Source: an uncultured Paracoccaceae bacterium (GTDB lineage Bacteria; Pseudomonadota; Alphaproteobacteria; Rhodobacterales; Rhodobacteraceae). From it: a stretch of DNA of 64,000 bases. Within the stretch, counting starts at the first letter, position 1. The number at the start of each line of letters is the position of its first letter. The position numbers were made by a program, and so were the translations under genes. Shown piece after piece: positions 1 to 6,218 of this stretch. The stretch is from contig CANLSM010000007.1 of NCBI GenBank assembly GCA_947493745.1, positions 124,001 through 188,000 of the forward strand. The letters run 5' to 3'. The notes under the pieces are model-generated. The model did no database searches. It saw only the letters and a list, made by a program, of their open reading frames with translations, and had not been told where the DNA came from.

Positions 1-711
1 GGTGCCGAAATACTCCATGGGTGCGCGCAGGGTCACCGATTGCGGTTCGATCACCTGGCTGGGCGTGCCGACCCAGATCTCCTCCGATCCGGTCTCGAAG
101 ACCGCGCGTGGCGTGCCGGAAATGAGGTTTGCGAACTCTATCCTTGCGGCGACCTCGCCGCTTGAGCCGTCTACCGTCACCTCGCAAACCACCCGCAGAA
201 TACCGGCCTCATCGCGGGTCATCGGCAGTGCCGTCATCGCTTCCCTGATTTCATCCGAGCCACTTGAGCTGCCGGGGTGCAGCACGGCCGTGAGGGCCGC
301 GGACACCGGGATGCAAATCTCTTCGCAGACGCCGTAGGCAAGATCGATGTTCAGCGAAACCGGTTTGGCAGGGTCTTCCGGGACAATATGGATCGGAAAG
401 AGCACGCGACCGCTGTAGCCAATGCTTTCCACGCCGAAGGTGCTGAAAATCGTCGGGTTGGGAAACCCCACACTGGCAGATTTCAGGTTTTCCGAGCGGG
501 AGAAATCGAACTGCGGCGGAATGCCGTTGCCGCCGGGCGCGCGCCAGTAGGTTTTCCAGCCGTCCTGCAAGATGATCTCGACACCGGCCACGTGAACACT
601 GTCCGCCTGCCGCCATCCGGGAAGAATGCGCTCGGACGACACGTCCTCGGCGGTTGCCGGAGCCGTGAATGCGAGGCAGAGCCACGCTATGAGGGCCGCT
701 GTATGACGCAA
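1..711 (-). CDS. DsbD N-terminal-like protein-disulfide reductase domain protein (partial, runs off the window)
   Basis: This is the N-terminal 237 codons of a gene that continues beyond base 1. I read it from a TTG at 711, with AAGG about 10 nt upstream; there is no ATG in frame at the 5' end. Residues 1-19 or so form a signal peptide (hydrophobic core, then a TA|ED-type cleavage site), so the product is exported. The segment carries WKTYWRAPGGNG and YGVCEEICIPV, which match the periplasmic N-terminal domain of DsbD-type thiol:disulfide interchange proteins, including the Cys pair in VCEEIC. Likely role: passing reductant in the periplasm. It is divergent from yqgE. Whether DsbD-like membrane and thioredoxin domains follow cannot be seen. 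Confidence 0.8.
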   Translation of the reverse strand, partial: MRHTAALIAWLCLAFTAPATAEDVSSERILPGWRQADSVHVAGVEIILQDGWKTYWRAPGGNGIPPQFDFSRSENLKSASVGFPNPTIFSTFGVESIGYSGRVLFPIHIVPEDPAKPVSLNIDLAYGVCEEICIPVSAALTAVLHPGSSSGSDEIREAMTALPMTRDEAGILRVVCEVTVDGSSGEVAARIEFANLISGTPRAVFETGSEEIWVGTPSQVIEPQSVTLRAPMEYFGT

Positions 712-834
712 GAGGAAAAACCTTAGCTGGGTTAAGTCAGCCCTAACATAGCGATGCGATCATCAACCACCAGTCACAAGACGGAGAGGCTTTGTTGCTT
801 GAATTCAACCAGAGGTCGGCCCATTCTCTAAGCT

Positions 835-1404
835 ATGGATGAGAAGGCCAAATTCCTCGACGGGCATCTGCTCGTTGCCATGCCCGGCATGGGAGATCCG
901 CGGTTTGAGCGCGCGGTGATCTTCATGTGTTCGCACTCCAATGAAGGGGCGATGGGTTTGATGATCAACAAACCGGCCCCCGATCTGCGTTTCTCCGATC
1001 TTCTCGATCAGCTGGAAATCACCCGGGACGAGCCTGCGGGCGAGGCCGATGTCTTCTTTGGCGGACCGGTTGAGCATGGCCGGGGCTTCGTGCTGCACAC
1101 GCCGGACTACTTTGTCGATCAATCCACGATGGCGGTCGAGGATGACTATGGGATGACTGCCACGATTGAGGTCCTGCGCGATATCGCCAATGGAAACGGC
1201 CCGGATCAGGCGCTGATGACGCTTGGTTACTCCGGATGGGGGCCGGGGCAGCTCGAACAGGAGATCCAGGCCAATGGCTGGCTGACCTGCAAGGCGGATC
1301 AGGCCATCGTATTCGACACCAAACCGGCGATGAAATGGCAAAATGCACTGGCCAAGATCGGGATAGACCCGCGCCTGCTTTCAGCGGATGGCGGGCGGGC
1401 CTAG
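835..1404 (+). CDS. yqgE: YqgE/AlgH family protein
   Basis: This 189-residue protein is full length for the family. The signature LLVAMPGMGDPRFERAVIFMC lies near the N-terminus, followed by GAMGLMINKP, FFGGPVEHGRGFVLH and LGYSGWGPGQLEQEI, all typical of YqgE/AlgH (DUF179). The family is widespread and cytoplasmic; its biochemical role is not settled, though AlgH has been linked to alginate regulation in Pseudomonas. The start at 835 gives the usual short lead before the motif, but the ribosome binding site is weak. Its stop codon lies in a CTAG shared with the convergent gene ending at 1401. Confidence 0.93.
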   Translation: MDEKAKFLDGHLLVAMPGMGDPRFERAVIFMCSHSNEGAMGLMINKPAPDLRFSDLLDQLEITRDEPAGEADVFFGGPVEHGRGFVLHTPDYFVDQSTMAVEDDYGMTATIEVLRDIANGNGPDQALMTLGYSGWGPGQLEQEIQANGWLTCKADQAIVFDTKPAMKWQNALAKIGIDPRLLSADGGRA

Positions 1405-1994
1405 GCTTCACGCTGGCCGAAATAGGCGTCCGTATGCAGAAACTTGGCAACCCTGGCCGCCGAGGCCCAGCTTTCCTCGCAGTCGCGCGACCCGATCAGG
1501 ACGATGGATCGTCCGGGCAGAGGGGCAAGCGCCTTGCGAACCGCATCTCGGGCCTCTGACCAGTTGGCCGCTTCCCCGGGTTGAGGGGCCTGTGTCCGAA
1601 TGGGCAATCCGCTGACCTGCTGCAACTCGGCCTCAAAATCTGCCGGGACCTCGCCTTCCGGCGCGAAGCCAAGCAGGGTGCAGGGCGCGAGGGAGGCAAG
1701 CTTCTCCTGCACCGGTTCAGGCATCTCCAGCAAACGCTGCAGTCGAAGCTGCAGGCCGCCTACCGTGAACAGGAAGCCCACGATATCGCGGCCGCTGCCC
1801 ATGAGAATGGAGGCATATTGCGGATAGCTGAGCCCGAGGGCGCGGGCGCGTCTGATCCGGCTGCGCACGATCTCGACCGGAACGCGGTTGCCGATAAGCT
1901 CCTTGCGGGCCTTGCTCCAGCAATGCCTGCGCCATCCGGCCTGGCCATCCAGCGAGGGACCATTGTTGTGACCGATACCCGGTTTGACGGTCAT
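1401..1994 (-). CDS. Conserved protein with N-terminal GHNNGP motif, formate dehydrogenase locus
   Basis: A 197-residue protein of unknown function. The N-terminus has KPGIGHNNGP, a motif I recognise from uncharacterised alphaproteobacterial proteins. It is followed by a basic segment (KARKELIGNRVPVEIVRSR) that could bind nucleic acid or a partner, and a hydrophobic stretch (DIVGFLFTVGG). I chose the ATG at 1994 because AAGGA precedes it; an ATG at 2015 would overlap the upstream gene. It starts 4 bp after the stop of the 4Fe-4S protein gene at 1999, so the two are almost certainly co-transcribed, which ties it by position to formate dehydrogenase maturation or electron transfer. No enzymatic motif is visible. 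Confidence 0.75.
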   Translation of the reverse strand: MTVKPGIGHNNGPSLDGQAGWRRHCWSKARKELIGNRVPVEIVRSRIRRARALGLSYPQYASILMGSGRDIVGFLFTVGGLQLRLQRLLEMPEPVQEKLASLAPCTLLGFAPEGEVPADFEAELQQVSGLPIRTQAPQPGEAANWSEARDAVRKALAPLPGRSIVLIGSRDCEESWASAARVAKFLHTDAYFGQREA

Positions 1995-1998
1995 GATC

Positions 1999-3951
1999 TC
2001 ATGTTTCCTTGTCATCCAGATAGTCGTCGGTCGTGCGCACACGGGGCCGGGGTGCCGCGGCAAAGGGCTGGGCATCGGAATGATACTGGGCCTGTATCCG
2101 GCAGTCATCACACATCCGGATCAGCTTTGCGTTGTCGGAGTTGGTGAACATGGAATGGTTGTTCTCCAGCTTCTCGACAATGCGCTCGATGGTCGAGCGC
2201 ACGCCGAAAGGCCGCCCGCATTCGACACAAGGATACGGCTCTTCCTCGCGCAGAACCACCTCCTGCAGCGCGGCATCGGTCAGGTTGAGCTGCGGTTTCA
2301 GCGTGATCGCATTTTCGGGGCAAACGCCGACACAGAGACCGCATTGCAGGCAGGCATCCTCCTTGAAGGTCAGTTTGGGATTGTCCGGATCATCGCTCAG
2401 CGCCCCCGGCGGACAGAGCGACGCGCAGGCAAGGCAGAGCGTGCAGGCCTCGGCGTCCACCAGCACGGCACCGTAGGGTGCGCCTTCCGGAAGCTCCAGA
2501 ACCGCCTCACCGCGCAGGGCGCGGGCGGCGAGGCGCGTTGCCTCTCGCCGACCACCAAGCGGCAGGATCGCCCCGCCCAGCGCGGCTTGGGATGTCTGGG
2601 CAAAGAGGTGATCGCTCAACGCATCAGGGTCGGAAATGTCCAGAAGCGCAATGCGGGGCTCTCCAGCAATCGCTTCGGCCAGTGCGATCTGTGCGCCAAG
2701 CGCCTCACGCTCGGAATGGGGCGAGGTCAATATGTCCACCTGCGTAAATCCGCAGGCAAGCGCGACCAGCGCCTCTGTATGTCCGAAGACAGACAATTCC
2801 GACAGCTCCAGCGGGATCGAAGGGACCGGCAGACCACGTCCGAACCGGGCGCTGAGTGAAATCATCTCGCGGCCATGGGCGTCATGAACCAGCAAGGAGA
2901 GATTTTTGCCACCTGCCGAGATGTAGCTGTCGGACAGGGTCCGCAGCCTCTCAAAAAGATGGGCGGCGGGTGGATCGTCATAGGATGCGGCCCCGGACGG
3001 GCAGACGGCGGCGCAGGCCCCGCAACCGGCACAGATATCAGGGTCGATGGCGACATGTTCGCCTGCTGGCTGGATCGCGCCTGTCGGGCAAAGGTCGAGA
3101 CAGCGGGTACACGCCGTCTGCCCGGCGCGCGAATGCGCACAGAGATGTTCCTCGAACCTGATATAGAGCGGTTTCTCGAATGTCCCTGTCAGATGCGAGG
3201 CGGCGAGAACTGCCCTGCCAACCGCCAGAGGGTCGCCGGGATCGGCGCGCAGATACCCTTCGCGCTTCTGGTGCGCCGGGAACAGCGGCGGGTTGCCCGA
3301 CAGATCCAGAATGATGTCACAACGGCTCCTGCCGCCGTCGCGTGGAGAGGTGAATTCAAGCGCGCCGCGCCCCACGGGCGTGGTCTGGGCCAATGCATCG
3401 AAGCCCAGCTCAAAATTGCCGAGCGCGCCCTTCGCGCTGCGCAGCCGCCCGTGCAGGACATCGATCTCGCGCGCACCTGCAAGGGGCTGCTCGGTGGCGT
3501 CCTCCAGCAGAACGGTGACGGCCAGATAGGCGCTCAACTGATCTGCAGCCGCAAAAGCGGCCTGCGCGCGCCCGATGATCAGACAGGCACCCAGCGAGGT
3601 GATGTCATAGGTCTTGGCGGGCGGTTTTACGAGCAGTGCATCGGCCAGAAGTGCCGCGATCTTGGGTGTCGCATCTCCTGCACCATCCGCCCATCCGGCG
3701 CGGTCACGGATATCCACGGCGAGAGGTGTATCGCAGCCCAGATCATCGGCAATGCCCTCGAAGACAGGTGTCTCCTGCTGGCAGGCGACAACGACATCGC
3801 CTTCCGCCATTGCCTGCGCCAGATCGCCGGACTGATGGGTGCAAAGTCCGGTGTGGATTTTCGAGCAGGTCAGACCGCTGGCCGCTCCGATCTTTGCGGC
3901 ATCCAGTGTCATCGTCTCCGCACAGTTGCAGAGCATCAGTTTGGGGGCCAT
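1999..3951 (-). CDS. Multi-cluster 4Fe-4S ferredoxin-like protein of the formate dehydrogenase locus
   Basis: A 650-residue cytoplasmic protein; I see no signal peptide or membrane span. The N-terminus has LMLCNCAETM, reminiscent of electron-bifurcation or HdrA-like leaders. Two ferredoxin-type double-cluster regions are present: residues about 281-317 (CTRCLDLCPTGAI, CAGCGACAAVCPSGA) and about 503-544 (CTLCLACASLCPPGAL, CLQCGLCVGVCP). Two further CxxC pairs at about 575/578 and 614/617 look like a zinc ribbon. I chose the ATG at 3951 over one at 3966 because GGGAGAG lies 5 nt upstream. It is divergent from the DUF3305-fdh operon. Proteins of this layout commonly accompany membrane-bound formate dehydrogenases in alpha- and betaproteobacteria; a maturation or electron-delivery role is inference. 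Confidence 0.85.
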   Translation of the reverse strand: MAPKLMLCNCAETMTLDAAKIGAASGLTCSKIHTGLCTHQSGDLAQAMAEGDVVVACQQETPVFEGIADDLGCDTPLAVDIRDRAGWADGAGDATPKIAALLADALLVKPPAKTYDITSLGACLIIGRAQAAFAAADQLSAYLAVTVLLEDATEQPLAGAREIDVLHGRLRSAKGALGNFELGFDALAQTTPVGRGALEFTSPRDGGRSRCDIILDLSGNPPLFPAHQKREGYLRADPGDPLAVGRAVLAASHLTGTFEKPLYIRFEEHLCAHSRAGQTACTRCLDLCPTGAIQPAGEHVAIDPDICAGCGACAAVCPSGAASYDDPPAAHLFERLRTLSDSYISAGGKNLSLLVHDAHGREMISLSARFGRGLPVPSIPLELSELSVFGHTEALVALACGFTQVDILTSPHSEREALGAQIALAEAIAGEPRIALLDISDPDALSDHLFAQTSQAALGGAILPLGGRREATRLAARALRGEAVLELPEGAPYGAVLVDAEACTLCLACASLCPPGALSDDPDNPKLTFKEDACLQCGLCVGVCPENAITLKPQLNLTDAALQEVVLREEEPYPCVECGRPFGVRSTIERIVEKLENNHSMFTNSDNAKLIRMCDDCRIQAQYHSDAQPFAAAPRPRVRTTDDYLDDKET

Positions 3952-4060
3952 GGTCTCTCCCGTCATCGCCGGGCTGGACGAGTTGCGTCATACCGGCATA
4001 AGTTCGGTCAGACCTTAGACAGAGCAGGGGACTGCCGTAAAGGTTCCGGGGAGAACACGT

Positions 4061-4612
4061 TTGATTGAAAAGATGGTTTCCATGCCGCTGGGGGTGGTGG
4101 TCCGCAAGAGCCCCGGCGTGACGCGCTGGGCGAAATGGACCTGGAAGGCGGTGGCGGTTCTGCCCGGCGCAGGTCCGGCCGACTGGCAGGAGTTGCGCCG
4201 CGAGGGTGAAGCCGTGGAATACCACGCCGGCACGCTGCCGCTGGAACTCTATCGCACCGACACAGAGGCCTATCTGAACGGCCTGACAGCGCCGGTTCCG
4301 TCGATCTTCGTCATTCTGCATAGTGATGGCGGGGAGGTCCGGCTGCACAAGGTCACCGCGTCGCCCTACGAGGCGCAAGATTACCTCGACAGCGGAGAGG
4401 AACTGGTGGAACCGGTGCCGATGCCCGAGGGTCTGGTGGCCTGGGTCCGTGATTTCGTCGAGCGTCACCACGAGGACGAGGTGTTCATCAAGCGGCGCCG
4501 GGACCGGCAGCGGGTCGATCTCAAGGAAGATGGCAAGGGCGATGCCCGGATACCGCAGGCGGCCGATGTCTACCGCGCCCCTGGGTCGCGCCGGAAGGCC
4601 AGGCTGCAATGA
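4061..4612 (+). CDS. DUF3305 domain protein
   Basis: This 183-residue protein matches the DUF3305 pattern MPLGVVVRKSPGVTRWAKWTWKAVAVLPGA. The tail is basic (KRRRDRQR). I take the TTG at 4061 as start because GGGGAGA sits 6 nt upstream; an ATG at 4073 has no comparable site. Its stop overlaps the DUF3306 start by 4 bp (ATGA), so the two are translationally coupled. DUF3305/DUF3306 pairs are regularly found beside formate dehydrogenase genes and are thought to be accessory, but their biochemical function is not known to me. It is the first gene of the rightward fdh operon. Confidence 0.88.
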   Translation: MIEKMVSMPLGVVVRKSPGVTRWAKWTWKAVAVLPGAGPADWQELRREGEAVEYHAGTLPLELYRTDTEAYLNGLTAPVPSIFVILHSDGGEVRLHKVTASPYEAQDYLDSGEELVEPVPMPEGLVAWVRDFVERHHEDEVFIKRRRDRQRVDLKEDGKGDARIPQAADVYRAPGSRRKARLQ

Positions 4613-5148
4613 GCCGGGACTTCCTCAAGCGCTGGTCGGATCGCAAGCTGGAAGACGGTGAGGACGGGGTTCCTCCATACTCAGAAGAACCGGTTGAGGA
4701 CGAGCGTACTGATCCCGAGATCCTCGAGGATCTCGGGCTGCCCGATCCCGATACGCTGACCGCCGAGGATGATGTCCGCGCTTTCATGAGTGCGGCTGTC
4801 CCCGCGCGGCTGAAGAACCGCGCCTTGCGCAGGCTCTGGACCCTCAACCCGACGCTCGCCAATCTTGATGGTCTGGTGGAGTACGGCGAGGACTATACGG
4901 ATGCGGCCACCGTCGTCGCGAACATGCAAACCGTCTATGAGGTCGGCAGGGGCATGGTCCGCAAGGTGCTGGAGGCGGAAGAGGAAGACGAGCCCGTCAT
5001 CGCTGTGGCAGACGAGCCTTTCGAAGAGGACGAACCGGAACCTGTGCCCGATCTGCCGCAACCCGACGAGATGGCCGAGCGCGAGCCCGAAACCCCGTTC
5101 GAGCAGGCCAGACCCCGCCGGATGCGGGTCGGGTTCGACGAGGCCTGA
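4609..5148 (+). CDS. DUF3306 domain protein
   Basis: A 179-residue, strongly acidic protein. It opens with DFLKRWSDRKLE, followed by a helix-rich core with LKNRALRRLWTLNPTLANLDGLVEYGEDY, the recognisable DUF3306 signature, then a low-complexity Glu/Asp/Pro tail at about residues 125-165. It overlaps DUF3305 by 4 bp. No signal peptide or metal motif is seen. By context it is an accessory or assembly factor for the formate dehydrogenase encoded downstream; that role is inferred from gene order only. Confidence 0.87.
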   Translation: MSRDFLKRWSDRKLEDGEDGVPPYSEEPVEDERTDPEILEDLGLPDPDTLTAEDDVRAFMSAAVPARLKNRALRRLWTLNPTLANLDGLVEYGEDYTDAATVVANMQTVYEVGRGMVRKVLEAEEEDEPVIAVADEPFEEDEPEPVPDLPQPDEMAEREPETPFEQARPRRMRVGFDEA

Positions 5149-5267
5149 GCGGCGTTGCACCAAAGTGTGAGGCGGCGGCAGTCCAAAAGGGTTGACGTAA
5201 CGTCCCCGCTGGATCAGAATTTTGAACAAATAGACGGGGAAGGGACCCCGCAGACCAGGGAGAGAAC

Positions 5268-5882
5268 GTGAGCCAGCCTGCGGCCAGCCACAATATCGCC
5301 GAAGAAGACAGTCTTCGGGCAGACCTCTACGACTTTCTGAGCGCGCTTCTGGCCAACCCGCCGTCGCGTGACCTTCTCAAACATGCCGCGGCCCTGTCGG
5401 GCGACGAGTCTGATCTAGGTCAGGCCGTCGGGGCGCTGTCGCGTCTGGCGCGGGCTTCGAACGAGAAGGCGGCGGCGCGCGAGTTCAATGCGCTTTTCGT
5501 CGGTCTCGGACGGGGTGAGTTGCTTCCCTATGCCAGTTTCTACATGACCGGTTTTCTGAACGAAAAGCCACTGGCCGCCCTACGAAATGATATGGCGCGC
5601 CTCGGGATAGAGCGCGCTGAAAACGTGTTCGAGCCCGAGGACAACATCGCCTCCCTTTGCGAGATGATGGGCGGCATGATCCGGGGGCGCTTTGGCGAAC
5701 CTGTCGATCTCGCCACCCAGCGGGACTTTTTCAACAAGCATCTGAACCCTTGGGCCAGCCACTTTTTCCGCGATCTGGAGGCGGCCAAGAATTCGGTCTT
5801 CTTCGCGCCCGTAGGCGCAGTGGGCCGGGTGTTCATAGAGATCGAACGTGAAGCGTTTCGAATGTCGGGCGAGCCCGGTTAA
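5268..5882 (+). CDS. TorD/DmsD-family chaperone for formate dehydrogenase
   Basis: A 204-residue, all-helical protein of the TorD/NarJ redox-enzyme chaperone family. Visible family features are LRADLYDFLSALLANPPS near the start, EFNALFVGLGRGELLPYASFYMTGFLNEKPLAALR (the hinge region with YASFY), and ENVFEPEDNIASLCEMM. Members bind the Tat leader of molybdoenzymes and hold them for cofactor insertion. The start is GTG at 5268 with AGGGAGAG a few bases upstream. It lies between DUF3306 and the genes for the two Tat-signal proteins, which makes FdhA the obvious client. Confidence 0.9.
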   Translation: MSQPAASHNIAEEDSLRADLYDFLSALLANPPSRDLLKHAAALSGDESDLGQAVGALSRLARASNEKAAAREFNALFVGLGRGELLPYASFYMTGFLNEKPLAALRNDMARLGIERAENVFEPEDNIASLCEMMGGMIRGRFGEPVDLATQRDFFNKHLNPWASHFFRDLEAAKNSVFFAPVGAVGRVFIEIEREAFRMSGEPG

Positions 5883-5922
5883 CGGTTGCGGACGCGCAGC
5901 CAGAGTAAGAGGAGACGACAAG

Positions 5923-6111
5923 ATGAGTGAGGGGAAGGCGGACGAAGGTCGGCGGAATTTCCTGAAGCTTGGGGCGGTTGCCGCACCGGCGGCAGCGGCC
6001 GCGATAGCTGTGACGCCCGAGGCGGTGGAAGCGGCCGAGCTTGAAGCGGCGGGCGAAGGCCTGCGCAAGACGGCCCATGTGAAGGCCTATCTGGACAGCG
6101 CCCGGTTCTGA
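5923..6111 (+). CDS. Small twin-arginine protein of formate dehydrogenase loci
   Basis: A 62-residue protein that is almost entirely a Tat leader: EGRRNFLKLGAVAAPAAAAA at residues 9-28, then a short acidic helix and KTAHVKAYLDSARF. It corresponds to the small family described as the formate dehydrogenase region Tat target. GAGGAG lies upstream of the ATG at 5923. It sits between the TorD-type chaperone and FdhA. A Tat leader without a mature enzyme suggests a membrane-tethered accessory, or a decoy or adaptor for chaperone and export; this is inference. Confidence 0.85.
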   Translation: MSEGKADEGRRNFLKLGAVAAPAAAAAIAVTPEAVEAAELEAAGEGLRKTAHVKAYLDSARF

Positions 6112-6218
6112 ACCCGGCGCTTGCCTATTGCTGTTTGGTAACTGGTTGCGTGACGCCCGATCTCCAATAACGGCACGAAGAAACGCCCGCCACTTGCGGG
6201 TCATTTGGGAGAGATAAG
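6112..6218 (+). promoter_or_regulatory. Leader upstream of fdhA with short stem-loop
   Basis: This 107-nt gap precedes fdhA inside the operon. It holds a 5-bp stem with a 5-nt loop (CCCGC-CACTT-GCGGG, 6186-6200) and a GGGAGAG ribosome binding site before the ATG at 6219. No convincing promoter was found. It may tune fdhA translation. Confidence 0.3.
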
